A DNA stretch of 64,000 nt from Ephydatia muelleri (lineage: Eukaryota; Porifera; Demospongiae; Spongillida; Spongillidae): positions 90,751 to 154,750 of the forward strand of contig JABACO010000071.1 of NCBI GenBank assembly GCA_013339895.1. The letters run 5' to 3'. The notes under the pieces were generated by a model. The model did not search any database. It was not told where the DNA came from and saw only the letters and a program-made list of their open reading frames with translations. Position 1 is the first letter of the stretch. Every line of letters starts with the position of its first letter. The position numbers and the translations under genes were made by a program. Shown here piece by piece: positions 1 through 10,631 of this stretch.

Positions 1-1487
1 GGGACATCTGTACCCAGTAATACTGAAACTGGTAATGTCTTGCACACAGCTGCCTTCACACGAATTCTTACACCGTCAATCTCCATGTTGACCGCGGCAA
101 TTGGGTAGCTGACAGCTTCCCCGTGAGCACACCGAATGGTCACCTGCTGCGTTTTGGATACTGAACCGGGCATCACAAAGTCCGTATGCACCATTGTTCG
201 GGAGCATCCTGTATCTAGGAGAATGTCATCAGTTGACTTTCCTTCCACTTTTCCTGAGCAGGTTGGACCATCCTTACTGTTGTGCCAGCCTGGGTGTGCG
301 GAAGATTCCAAACAGGTCAACGCCTTGCTTGGGCACTTCATTGACATATGTCCCCTTCCCCCGCAGCTGAAACACCGTATCTCTGACCGTCCGTTCTTCT
401 CCTGGTCCTCCTTTTCATTCCTTTTCTGCACTCCACCTGACTTGCTTCTACAATCTCGAGCAATATGACCTGCCTTTCCGCATGTGTGACACAGAACAGC
501 TTCCTTGATCACCTTCTCTCCCGAGACCCTCTTGTTTTCCTGAGTAGACTTCCTTGCCTGCACATACTCATCTGCCATCTGCCCCGCTTCTGTACTAGTC
601 TTGGGCTTCCTGTCTGTAACCCAGACCCGCAGCTCCTGAGGGAGGGTAGTTAAGAATTGCTCCGTCACCATCAGGTCGACAACTTCCTCCGCGCTAGTCT
701 TATCCTTTGTCCATTTCAGCGAGAGATCTTGAAGTTTAACAATTAAATCCCTGTAAGACCAATCTTCCTGCTTTTTGGCGGACCGGAAACGTTGTCGATA
801 CGTCTCCGTGTTGATGTTATACCGTAGCAATATAGTCTCCTTGACTTGCTCGTAGTCCTTTGCGCCCTCACTGTCCATCGCTGCGTACGCCAGTTGAGCC
901 TTGCCAGACAGATTGGGAGCCAACTTAAACGCCCATTTCTCTTCCTCCACTTCGTGAGCCACCATCATTCTTTCAAAAGTGGTCAAGTACGCCTCTATGT
1001 CTTCGCTCTCCGTTAGTTTAGTGAGCTTCGCGGTGTCCTTTCGATGTTGGTTGGGAGCCTGAGCCTCCAATATTGTCTCCAGTATACGCCTCTGCTCCCT
1101 CCTTTCTTCTGCAAAAACCGCTTCCATACGTTCTCTCTCTGCTACTTCTCGCTGCCGACGTTCCTCCTCGCGCTGAAGTCTCTCCTGATCCTCTGCGCGG
1201 CGACGTTCCTCCTCTCGCTGACGTCTCTCTTGCTCCTCTGCGCGGCGACGTTCCTCCTCTCGCTGACGTCTCTCTTGCTCCTCTGCGCGGCGACGATCGT
1301 CCTCTCGCTGACGTCTCTCCTCCTCCGCCCTACGACGATCGTCCTCTTCTGTACGGCGACGTTCCTCCTCTCGTCGACGTCTTTCCTCCGCCTGCTCTTC
1401 TCTTTGAACTAGCATCCTCAGCATTTCTGCCAGTGCGCCAACTGCCTCGCCTTCGTTCGGCTGCGTGTGCTCTGCGATGTTCGCCAT
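1..1487 (-). CDS. Gag-protease frame of the Ty3/gypsy fossil (partial at left edge)
   Basis: The frame starts at an ATG whose complement lies at 1485-1487 and stays open to base 1. After a short N-terminus comes a strongly charged Arg/Glu repeat, probably a coiled coil, coded by a degenerate 42-bp-scale repeat at about 1140-1400. A helical capsid-like Gag region follows, then two CCHC zinc knuckles (CHTCGKAGHIARDC and CFSCGGRGHMSMKC) and a retropepsin-like active-site motif, LLDTGCSRTMV. Gag packages element RNA and the protease processes the polyprotein in this family. Only the N-terminal portion of the protein is in the window. It is treated as part of a fossil element, not a host gene. Confidence 0.85.
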   Translation of the reverse strand, partial: MANIAEHTQPNEGEAVGALAEMLRMLVQREEQAEERRRREEERRRTEEDDRRRAEEERRQREDDRRRAEEQERRQREEERRRAEEQERRQREEERRRAEDQERLQREEERRQREVAERERMEAVFAEERREQRRILETILEAQAPNQHRKDTAKLTKLTESEDIEAYLTTFERMMVAHEVEEEKWAFKLAPNLSGKAQLAYAAMDSEGAKDYEQVKETILLRYNINTETYRQRFRSAKKQEDWSYRDLIVKLQDLSLKWTKDKTSAEEVVDLMVTEQFLTTLPQELRVWVTDRKPKTSTEAGQMADEYVQARKSTQENKRVSGEKVIKEAVLCHTCGKAGHIARDCRSKSGGVQKRNEKEDQEKNGRSEIRCFSCGGRGHMSMKCPSKALTCLESSAHPGWHNSKDGPTCSGKVEGKSTDDILLDTGCSRTMVHTDFVMPGSVSKTQQVTIRCAHGEAVSYPIAAVNMEIDGVRIRVKAAVCKTLPVSVLLGTDV

Positions 1488-1519
1488 TCTTAATTGTGAT
1501 TCTTTGTATTTGCGACCGG

Positions 1520-1654
1520 TGTCACAGGAAATTCTGTCGCTAGGAAATTCTGTCGCGGCGACAATATTTCCTAAGGAAATTATGTCGCTTTCAATTATTG
1601 AAGCGACCGTATTTCCTAAGGAAATTATGTCGCTACCAGGAAATTCTGTCGCGC
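1520..1654 (+). repeat. left terminal inverted repeat of the Ginger1 element
   Basis: These 135 bp match the reverse complement of 4898-5032 with one mismatch. The repeat is internally structured: GGAAATTCTGTCGC-like 14-mers occur several times and two TTTCCTAAGGAAA palindromes lie within it, probably sites for the element's own transposase (inference). Confidence 0.95.
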
Positions 1655-1704
1655 ATGCTCGATGTACATGTTCTATCGATACCTCGTGGCTCTCACTTCA
1701 GAGA

Positions 1705-3232
1705 ATGGAACAGCGAGAGTACGATATGTTGCTGGCATTTTGCTGCGATTGCAAATACCCACCAGAGTGTTCAAAGAACGAAAAGGATTGTATCCGACGA
1801 AGAGCAAAGAACTTCATAGTGAAGGAAGGTTTGCTATTTTATCGAGACAAAGACAACAAGGAATACCGGGTAAGCTACATGTATAAGTCACACGTACGCT
1901 TACAAATATATATCTAAACGCCCAACGGTTGAAGGTTGTGACGGAGTCAGAAAAACATAAAGTTCTGGAGGGTTGCCATAGTGCAGAGCTTGGTGGAGGG
2001 CACTTTGGTCGTGACAAAACACTTGTAAAGATATCTGAGCGATTCTACTGGCTTGGAATGGTGAATGACGTAAAGGAATACTGCAAAACATGTGAAAAGT
2101 GTCAGAAAGCAAATCGGTAAGCAAATATTTACAGTGCACATCGCAAACGCATTTCTTTATTTATTTGTAGCAAATTTGACAAGTTTTCTGCGGAGCTGCA
2201 TCCTATTCCAGTCAAGGATGAAGTGTGGCACACAATTGGAGTTGATTTGATTGGGCCTTTACCCATAACACAGAAGGGAAACAAATACATCATGACAGTT
2301 TCCTGTTTGTTTTCCAAGTGGCCAGAGGCAACTGCTCTCCCTGATAAAACAGCAACAGGAGTGGCAGAGTTTCTTTTCTTGTGCTTTACAAGGCATGGTT
2401 GTTGTAAGGTTAAAATTACTGACCAAGGCCGAGAGTTTGTAAATCAGGTAAATGATATACTAAAATATTTCTGTTGTGGTGATGCAGTTGTATTGTATTT
2501 CAGGTGAATGATGAGCTTTGTCGTCTCTGTGGCGTCCAGTGTAATATGACGAGTGCATACCATCCACAAAGCAATGGGCTTGATGAAAGGTTCAATCAAA
2601 CATTGCAACGACAGTTATTGAAGTTTGTTGAATCTGAGCAAAACAGCTGGGATCAATATTTGGATGCAATACTCTTTTCATATCGAGTATCGTGCCAGGA
2701 CTCAACCAAGTATTCACCCTTTTTTCTTGTGTATGGTCGTCACCCTCGATTGCCAATTGAGTTCACTATGCAGTGCCCTGGTACCAGTGAGTGTGACAAG
2801 CCTGATGATGGATTGCAGCAAACAATACTCGAGTGCAACATGAAGGTATTTTATTTTATTTTAGCTAATTTTAATTTTTTACTCGTATTTAGACAATGGT
2901 TGATGTACGGAAGAAAGCTTTGGAAAACATTGAGAAAAGGGAGGCAAAAGGTCTATTATGACCAAATCCACTGCAAAGACAGGGAACTGTATGAGGTTGG
3001 GACTCTTGTGTTGTTAAAGAACAGCAAGAAGCTTACGAAAAAAGGGTCCAAGATGGAGCCTAATTGGACAGGACCCTACCTTATTCATGAAGTATTGTCT
3101 AAAGGTACATATCGTCTCTCCCACCCCAATCCACCATTCAAAGTACTGGCACAAAAGTACAACATGACTCGTTTGAAGATATTCTACCAAAGAGGTGCAG
3201 TTTATTTTGCGTCATTTGATGGTCGGTATATG
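1705..3232 (+). CDS. Ginger1 integrase-like transposase, spliced
   Basis: Reading begins at the ATG at 1705 (MEQREYDMLLAF). Visible parts in order: a His-His-Cys-Cys zinc-binding region ending in CKTCEKCQK; a DDE core with the first Asp in GVDLIGPL, the second in KITDQGREF and the Glu in NGLDERFNQ; and a GPY/F module at NWTGPYLIHEV. Clear GT-AG introns lie at 2117-2170, 2448-2503 and 2846-2892, plus one starting near 1870. Spliced integrase genes fit a DNA transposon and not an LTR element, whose RNA is its genome. One local frame inconsistency remains in the C-terminal third. The protein would bind the TIRs and catalyse excision and insertion. Small acidic exons downstream (about 3267-3432 and 3810-3870) may link it to the Ulp1/PHD block. 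Confidence 0.85.
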
Positions 3233-3922
3233 TAGTGAATAATTACTTTATGTTCTTAAATTTTAGACCAGTTGCAAGACTCTGAATCCGAGTCAAAGTC
3301 AGAAGGTAAGGTTGCAATATGTATATAAATGTAAAGATTTATATTAATTTTTGAACAGTAGAGAAGGAGCAGGCAGACGTAGGTATAAAGGATGAACAAG
3401 ACCAAGCCACAATGTCACCGTTGAATGTACAAGGTATGTTGAACATATAATGCCGTTACATGTAACATACACTACATGTACTTATAGGATCATTGTATTT
3501 ATATATTTGTTTATAACTGTTCAGTGATAGGGTAGTGGTGGGGTAGTGACGGGGTAGTGATGGGGTAGTGATGGGTGGTGACAGCTTCGTAGTTAGGCTT
3601 CGAAGGTTATTAAGGGCAAAGGATCGTTGGTATGAGTCATAGTGACGATAAATCATGCATAGACAGGATGAACAACAAGAGGACACGATAACTCCCTCAA
3701 ACACACAATGTGTGTGCACGATTTGGTAATTTACACTTATACATGTATACATCATGTTTATACTGAGCATTGTTTACCCGTCAGTGATCGATGTGTTATA
3801 CTTTTGTAGAATCATCTCCCCTCCACACTTTGGCAGCTGTCGACAAGGAAGACTCACCTATACAGCCAGGTATTTCTAACCAATTCCACAGCCAAATTTT
3901 CATAACAATGTTCTGTTATAAG

Positions 3923-4842
3923 GCAACCTCTCAAAGGATGATCCATGCAAATGTCAGAAGCGATGTGCCACAAAACGTTGCCCATGTAAAAGAAAAAACC
4001 AGCCCTGTAGCAGCTGGTGCCATGCTGGCCGAAGCTGCTGTAATACCTCTGCAATAACCAATTGCACAACTCACCTTGTCATCACTGTTTCGGATGAGCA
4101 GCCTTCTGTGCCTAACAAAAAGTTGCTTGATGTAGCTGTTTTGGATGACCCTGATGGTTGGCTTGATGATGAACACATAAGTGCAGCTCAGGATCTGCTA
4201 CAACAACAGCACCCTAATGTGTCTGGCCTGCAGAGTTCGACACTGCAATACACCCGAACATTTGATGTACACAAAGACAAACCATTCGTCCAGTGTCTCC
4301 ACGAGAATAGGAACCACTGGATAACTGTATCAACAGTTGGGTGTTCAACTGGTGTTGTCCAAGTGTATGACAGCTCGCAACATCTCAAACTGTCAACATC
4401 TTTAAAGTGCATTATTGCTGATATGCTGCAGTCAAGCAATGATTCAATTGTGGTGCAATACATCAAGATGCAGGAACAATTTGGGGCAAGTGATTGTGGC
4501 CTTTTTGCTATTGCAACTGCTACTGCAATATGCAATGGTCAAGATGTTTGTATGCTTGAGTTTGACCAGTCGGTGATGAGGAAACACTTACTGCAGTGTT
4601 TCCAAAGTGGTGCCATGTTGCCTTTCCCGTCACATAGTATTGCAGCAAGGAAGCCTAAAATCATGAAGGAGGAACTGGTAGAAATACACTGTCATTGCAG
4701 GCTCCCATATACAGGCAGCAAGATGGTGCAATGTGATGGATGCCAGAAATGGTTCCATTGTAATTGCTTGCATGTCCCTGTAAGCCTTATGAGAAGGTCC
4801 ACTAATTGGTTTTGTTCCCCTGTGTGTTCTAAAACAGTCTGA
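3923..4842 (+). CDS. cysteine-rich, Ulp1-like peptidase and PHD-finger protein of the Ginger1 element
   Basis: The exon follows a 3' splice site at 3921-3922 and stays open to the stop at 4842. Its first part is a compact cysteine cluster (CKCQKRCATKRCPCKRK, then more Cys and one His) resembling CXC-type zinc regions. The middle has the C48/Ulp1 peptidase layout: His in NRNHWITV, Asp in QVYDSSQH and nucleophile Cys in GASDCGLFAIA. The C-terminus has PHD-finger spacing (CHCRLPYTG, MVQCDGCQKWFHCNC, then FCSPVC). Ulp1 enzymes cleave SUMO-like modifiers and PHD fingers read histone tails; both domains are reported in Ginger1 elements. It may be a separate protein or the C-terminus of a long spliced transposase. 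The catalytic residues look intact, so it could be active. Confidence 0.82.
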
Positions 4843-4897
4843 ATGCATCAGGTGTGTGATTTCTCAAACCTGTCAAAATTTGCGACATGCTTCGTGC

Positions 4898-5032
4898 GCG
4901 CGACAGAATTTCCTGGTAGCGACACAATTTCCTTAGGAAATACGGTCGCTTCAATAATTGAAAGCGACATAATTTCCTTAGGAAATATTGTCGCCGCGAC
5001 AGAATTTCCTAGCGACAGAATTTCCTGTGACA
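4898..5032 (-). repeat. right terminal inverted repeat of the Ginger1 element
   Basis: Reverse complement of 1520-1654 with a single base difference. It ends CCTGTGACA and is followed at once by CCGG, the copy of the target duplication at 1516-1519. Confidence 0.95.
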
Positions 5033-5108
5033 CCGGATCGAGTTGCTGACATCCACAGTAGGGTCTCGTTGTATTTCGCCAACGATGTATCCCGACGCTG
5101 CCACCAAA

Positions 5109-5347
5109 TGTGAAGGACCGCGGAACGCAAGATCACAAATATTCACCAAAGTCAAGCTTCTTTTACAAAGCAATGCAGGATATTATATAGTAGCTCAAAA
5201 GTATCACAAAAACACAAAGACACAATGCATGCTAACAATAGTCAGGTCAGCGGCTCCTGCGGCGCAACCCCGGCTCCCGCCATAATGTTGACAAAAGGGG
5301 GTCTGTAATGATGTCATAAGGTCCCCAGACCATCACAGCCTGTCACA
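5109..5347 (-). repeat. LTR of the split Ty3/gypsy fossil (239 bp)
   Basis: The segment starts TGTGAAGG and ends CTGTCACA on the plus strand, the TG...CA termini expected of an LTR. On the minus strand it contains a TATATAAT-like box. Directly after it in element orientation lies TTTGGTGGCAGCGTCGGGAT, a typical gypsy primer-binding leader. The second LTR lies outside the window, so terminal identity and target duplication cannot be checked here. Confidence 0.7.
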
Positions 5348-5359
5348 TTCTGCCAACGT

Positions 5360-6990
5360 TGCGATCCTTTTTTTTACGAGGCATTCGACCCAAAAGACGT
5401 GGATTCAATTCTCGCGCGAAAAAGGACCATACTTTCGTTTGTAAATCGTGCTACAATAAAATTGAAAGAATTCAGAGGATTAATGAGGGCATGCGAACAT
5501 CTAGCGCAACAACAGGAGGAAGGTTGGGAATGCGCCCTAGCCCTGTTAGCCAAGTGATCAGCCTACAACACCGAGCAAGAGGTCAGCTGAACAGCGGGAT
5601 GAAAATCACCTTATGTTGCGGTAAGATATCATCAATCATCAACACAGTTCATGCATGACATCTATCTACATGTAGGTTGTAGTAAAGTACCCGAAAAGGT
5701 CAAGACTGCTTCGCTTGTCCCACTCACTAAAGCCGATGGGTGAGAGCTTAGGGAGAAAGAATCCTGCCTCAGTTGCTAATCAAGCTCTTAAGCGCAATAA
5801 AATCCGTCGAAACATTATTGAGCGCTTCGGGACAATGATGGCAACAGAAAGAAGAACTTGTGCTCCTTGAAGCATAACTCACATCTAAGAAGAAAGATGC
5901 CGATACTATGATAAGCTTCACCTGGAGGACAGAGCTACAAAGACATGTGCCCATCACAGGTGCATTGTTTGAGGAATGCTGTGTTAAGATGTGTAGAAAC
6001 AGAAAGTTTCGTTCTGTTTCTAAACCTAATCATGACATGATTATTGTTATGGTATACTCTATCCTGTTAAGAGCTAGAACAGATGAACCTCATTCAGCGA
6101 ATGATTTCTGTTCTGCTCTACAATGGACATGCATCTAAACGAGTATGTAAAAAGATTGTAGAGCATATGGAAGAATGGCTCATATGTCGCAGAAATTTTG
6201 TTCGTACCCATATCAATTCATGCGGCCGCGTATATAACGTATTTCATTCCATCCAATCGTTGCATCGCGCGGGGCAACTACAGGAGCTTCCATTTCAGTG
6301 TGAACAGTCGTCAAAGGTATAGATGGGATACACGAATAATAGTGTTTATTAGCCATGTAGATATTATAGTAGTACAGGCGTGGCTTCACGTATGGCTTCT
6401 CTGGACTGTATAGGTACCATAACCTTAACAGACAAGTGATTGTTTTCTTAGCTATCGATTGTTATCTCGCCCAACACAAAAGTTTATGGCAACTTCCTTT
6501 ACATCTACATGAATGTAATTATACGCCAGCTATTAAGAATTCATTACCGCAAGAGCCTTGTGTATAGGGCTTTTGTAAAATAAATATTTACTTCTAACAG
6601 ATGGCAGAAACAATCAACAACTTTGGAAGAACAGCGGTTCGAGCCATTGCTCAAAATCTATATATGCAAAAAAAGGTGCCTGAAAGCATTTCCTCCAAAA
6701 GCAATGGCACAGCTGATGCAGGAATATCAATCGATTTTCAAGGATACACCTTCGATGCAACTGAGTACACGACATCGACAGTCATAAAGTTGCTAGCAAC
6801 ATTCAACTCCCACTGGCATCTGCAGGAGAATAAAAAGAACAACTTTATGATAACATTTTCAATTGCTGAGTGGAAGAAACCAACATTAGTACAACAAGCT
6901 GCAGGACACACCATAAAGCAATGCCACACATGTCAGACACGGTATCAACTTACTTACTTCAGCATTGCCTCACAAACAAACCAGTGAGTA
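5360..6990 (+). pseudogene. decayed transposon-type gene resembling DUF6589 proteins
   Basis: Several short plus-strand frames read like one protein broken by stops and shifts. The first (5359-5658) has CKSCYNKIERIQ, a zinc-ribbon-like cysteine pair followed by a coiled segment. A second stretch near 5730-5860 is basic (QALKRNKIRRNIIERFG). A third at about 5908-6180 contains RMISVLLYNGHASKRVCKKI, which resembles the conserved block of cnidarian and sponge DUF6589 proteins, thought to derive from transposons. A separate frame at 6601-6987 starts with ATG and has no family I recognise. Assignment is from memory of motif style and is weak. No ends or target duplication were found. Confidence 0.35.
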
Positions 6991-7139
6991 GAAAACAACC
7001 ATCACCTTTACATCTGATTACCTCACATCACCTGCTTCAATTGGACGGGCAGTCATTAGTCAGTTGGATCAGATAGCACACCGTGCAGCACACTGGACAA
7101 AGTGCAGAGCAGTCCTTTCAATGACTTATGACTTATGGC

Positions 7140-7400
7140 CTATGGGGAGTGTCTCTTGTGCGCACAGGGGGAGTGTCTCTTGTGCGCACAGGGGGAGTGT
7201 CACTTGTGTGTACAGGGAGTGTCTCTTGTGTGTACAGGGGAGTGTCACTTGTGTGTACAGGGGAGTGTCACTCGTGTGTACAGGGAGTGTCTCTTGTGTA
7301 CACAGGAGAAGTGTCTCTTGTGTATACGGGGAAGTGTCTCTTGTACGCAAAAGGGGGAGTGTTTCTTGTGCGTACAGGGGGAATGTCGCTTGTGCGTACA
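7140..7400. repeat. minisatellite, about 23-24 bp x 11
   Basis: The unit is close to GGGGAGTGTCTCTTGTGCGC followed by ACAG and varies at a few bases per copy. Open frames on both strands here are by-products of a repeat length near a multiple of three. Confidence 0.9.
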
Positions 7401-7542
7401 CAATTCACATGCGAGAGCAGACATATAGACGTGCGCACAAAGCATAAAAACACAAAATGCACGTGTAGGCCCAAAAACTCACAAATACACAAGCACGCAC
7501 AGGCGTCCACAAAGGTCCAAAAATCGCACGAACTAATACACA

Positions 7543-7552
7543 CGCACACACG

Positions 7553-7617
<65 letters not shown>
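7543..7617. repeat. (CA)n microsatellite
   Basis: Near-perfect CA run with CG-rich edges (ACGCGCGCGCGCACAC). The surrounding 7400-7790 is also CA/CG-rich simple sequence. Confidence 0.95.
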
Positions 7618-7789
7618 CTCACATGCGTGTACAAAAACAAAACGCACAAATAGGCACAGCACGTCCTACACAAAACGATCACAAACACACGCGTAGGTCT
7701 ACGTTGGCACAAAAACACGCGCAGTCAAAAACGCGCGCACATCCCCAAAGGCGCTATTAAACACACACACGCACACACAAACACACAAA

Positions 7790-9020
7790 TCGATACATAA
7801 CAACCATGAAATCGACAGAAAACACAGCAATTCAGGGCTTTGATTCCGGGCCCGTGACAGCACGCAATATCACCCGGAAGAGCGTGCTTCCGAATTTTGC
7901 GCGCCATGTGCTCTCGAAATCGTGAGTGGACCGATTTCATACGAATGATTTCTCGGTCCCGGAGGATTATTTGTATGCGCACGGGGTAATTCGAGAGCAA
8001 CGTCGCGCGCGAACGTGCAATTTTGTACGTGACCGAGGAACCTACCGTGTACGCGCAATATAGAACTATCGTATGACGTAAGGAAAGTTAAATATACTAG
8101 TTAATACTATCATTATTTCTCAGGTTATTGATCACATAGTCAAAAAATTTAATGTTTCAAGTTTACAAATATGAAACAGAGAAAGTTGATAAGAGAACAA
8201 ACCTATTCGTAGAAAAGAAAGCATAACTGAAACAACACTTTTACCAAACAATGGCCTTACCTCCCAGCAGTTGATGGTGACGTTGTAACATCTGACTTCC
8301 ACAACACAGGTCTTTCTTTAGAATAGTTCACTGCTGTCAACCCGAATGCACGTAGAATACACCGCCATTTGAGCGAAAGGAAAAGGGTAACAATAACGAG
8401 GTGCTGTTACATCACGTACGTTTTAGCGCTCTTGTTCAGCCAGGATGTTTCAGGTAGATCAAGGAATCCAACATTTCTGCCATAATGCAGTAGAGAACAC
8501 CATTATTCTGTTCCCGACGTTACGCCTTGGAAGCAAACAAAGTGCCACACAAAAACACGTAATTGACAGCTTACCTCGCTGTGTAGCGTAGCCGGCCGTT
8601 CTTTCTAACCAACAACCTGCCTGAATTGTTTCGCAGAACGTTATCCCAATACACAATTTCCTGACAAGCAAGCTTTCAATTCAAAACGAGCGTAGGCTAA
8701 AGGTAACTCACCTGGCTTTCGTTTGACGATTTTGGAATAAAATGGCACCTCTCTGACTTACAATGGAAGATGTAGTGTTCCACAGCGGGCATACATCCTA
8801 TCAAAAAAAAACATTCTGTGGAGCCATACTTACCGACGCGAGACGAAAATAATCATCACGTGATTCACGTGGCTGCTATAAAATGCATACCGTATGCGTC
8901 GTCATGATGTTATACTAATGACATGGCGATTGCAGACCTCGCCTGCTGAGAGCGTGAGGCATTCTGAAAGAGATTTCCATAATGGGAGGTTGGAGTTGGG
9001 CCTTTGTATAAATGATATGA
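7790..9020. other. stretch with no recognised gene
   Basis: Only short frames without family motifs are seen on either strand. No tRNA, splice-linked frame or terminal repeats could be supported. Confidence 0.5.
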
Positions 9021-9024
9021 CAAG

Positions 9025-9159
9025 CGGCCGTTCATAAATTACGTCACCTGAATGGACCCCTCTTATACTGATGTATGCTTCATGTATACATCGTCACACT
9101 GGCTGCTACCACCCTGCATGCTGGGGACCCATCGAAGTGACGTAATTTATGGATGGCAC
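9025..9159. mobile_element. small MITE with imperfect inverted ends
   Basis: The left end reads GCCGTTCATAAATTACGTCA and the right end, reverse-complemented, GCCATCCATAAATTACGTCA. The two 35-bp arms flank about 65 bp of non-coding sequence. Superfamily is not assigned; no clear target duplication was found. Confidence 0.6.
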
Positions 9160-9569
9160 CAAAGAAGACACCGAGAGAACGAGGTACATTCTAGCGATTG
9201 CGTGCCCCGCCTCTTTATACGATGCATATAATATATAACATCACGCAGCAAAACATATAATATAGTCTCCAGGGCAAGCTGAAGCATAAACCATCGTCCA
9301 AGAAATATATAAAAATGCATTTCTTCATACAAAATAACCAAGGCATTGACTGACCGCTTTGATCGCCTCAGCTAATGCTCGTACCATTCTGAGTCGTTCT
9401 TACACCTTGTGCCGCAGGTGGATGAACTTTGTGTGTAATTGTGTGTGGTTATATACGTGTGTAGCACTGTACTCAGAACCAAGTCAACAATATGAAAAAC
9501 TATTCATTAACATGACTCTGATAGGTGAAAACATTCTTGATGCATTTCCAGTGAGTGCTGCATAGGTCA

Positions 9570-10135
9570 TTAGAAGACCAGTGGGGTGATGTCTCATACC
9601 AATGTGAAGCTTACTGGACAAACCTTGTGTCACATACAATGAAATGTAGTGATACTCACCTCAGTATGTATATCATTATTAGTGACAAACGACTCACCTG
9701 ATAGCCACACCCTTCAGAATCATGTGACCCTCAGAAGACCATTGGGGTGATGTCTCATACCAATGTGAAGCTTACTGGACAAACCTTGTGTCACATACAA
9801 TGAAATGTAGTGATACTCACGTCAGTATGTATACTATTATTAGTAACAAACGACTCACCTGATAGCCACACCCTTCAGAATCACGTGACCCTCACCATTG
9901 GGGCGATGTCTCATACCAATGTGAAGCTTACTGAACAAACCTTGCGTCACATACAATGAAATGTACCATAGATTATTTAGACATCTATGAATGTGCTGAG
10001 TGATACACATTTCCGTGTTTATACCATTATTAGATCTAGAGACATATTACTCACCGAAGATAGCCACACCCTTCCGAATCACATCACCCTAAGAAGACCA
10101 CTGTGGTGAGGCCTCAGACCAATGTGAGTACATAC
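9570..10135. repeat. tandem repeat of about 160 bp, 3-4 copies
   Basis: Units start near GAAGACCANTGGGGTGATGT at about 9574, 9735, 9893 and 10093 and share long stretches such as CATACCAATGTGAAGCTTAC. The first two copies are nearly identical; the third has an insertion of about 40 bp and the last is partial. No coding potential. Confidence 0.85.
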
Positions 10136-10615
10136 AACTAGCTATAGTAGCCTTGTTCTGACCCCTGAGCGACAACGAGTGCACATTGTTTTCGGTTTCA
10201 GGCATTAGAAAACTAGCTTTTTTTGACCTCACATACCTTAATTAAAAATTCGTGGGACCTGTCCTCTACTGCAGCTGTAGCCTCGGCGTGTTGTAAACTT
10301 AAAAGAGGTATTCGAATTCAAATTCAATCATACGTGAGGAGAGGGTTAAATGGCCGTTTAATGATATTCCCGTACAGGATTGGGCGGTGAAGTTTTAAAA
10401 ATAATGGTACTACGTTAATCGTGAGTGCACGCTTTGTGATATGCACGGATGCATGACTGAATACGTAGTTTGTAATCACCCGCGTGCGGACGGCCGAATT
10501 GCTGTGAAAGAACCGTACCTCCAGACGAGTCTTCTCAGGTCGGTCACAGTCCAACAAATAAGTCAAATCTCTGTAATTCGTATTACGCCCCGTAAATCTA
10601 GTGTACATAGGCGGT

Positions 10616-10631
10616 CACAGCCCTATGCGGC
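10616..10631 (+). repeat. left 16-bp TIR of the RAG1-like transposon, after CGGT
   Basis: CACAGCCCTATGCGGC, exactly complementary to 14917-14932. Inside the perfect part the ends share only patches such as CATACCG. Confidence 0.85.

Larger units (their letters stand above)
1520..5032 (+). mobile_element. Ginger1-type DNA transposon, apparently full length (3513 bp)
   Basis: The element is bounded by 135-bp terminal inverted repeats starting TGTCACAGG, which differ at one base, and by a 4-bp target duplication CCGG at 1516-1519 and 5033-5036. Ginger elements are cut-and-paste DNA transposons whose transposase resembles an LTR-retrotransposon integrase; TGT termini and 4-bp duplications are known for Ginger1. 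There is no reverse transcriptase, Gag or LTR. Two plus-strand coding blocks are present: an intron-containing integrase (about 1705-3232) and a cysteine-rich/Ulp1/PHD protein (about 3923-4842), joined by small exons with GT-AG introns. It inserted into the leader of a Ty3/gypsy fossil, so it is younger than that element. Near-identical TIRs suggest a recent insertion. Confidence 0.92.
1..5347 (-). mobile_element. Ty3/gypsy-type LTR retrotransposon fossil, 5' part, split by a Ginger1 insertion
   Basis: Read on the minus strand, an LTR (5109-5347) is followed by a primer-binding-like segment, a short leader and a Gag-protease frame that runs off the left edge of the window. The 3513-bp Ginger1 element at 1520-5032 sits in the leader between the LTR and Gag and is flanked by a CCGG duplication, so it inserted later. 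The reverse transcriptase, integrase and other LTR lie outside the window, so age from LTR divergence cannot be judged. The visible coding part looks open apart from the insertion. Family assignment rests on the zinc-knuckle Gag, the retropepsin-like motif and the LTR/leader layout. Confidence 0.85.

Noticed and set aside
1705-3232. Integrase first taken for part of a second LTR retrotransposon
   Set aside because: It has introns, no reverse transcriptase or LTRs, and lies between exact TIRs with a 4-bp duplication, so it belongs to a DNA transposon.
8830-8850. ATACTTACC resembling the start of U1 snRNA
   Set aside because: The following bases do not match U1 and no stem structure follows.
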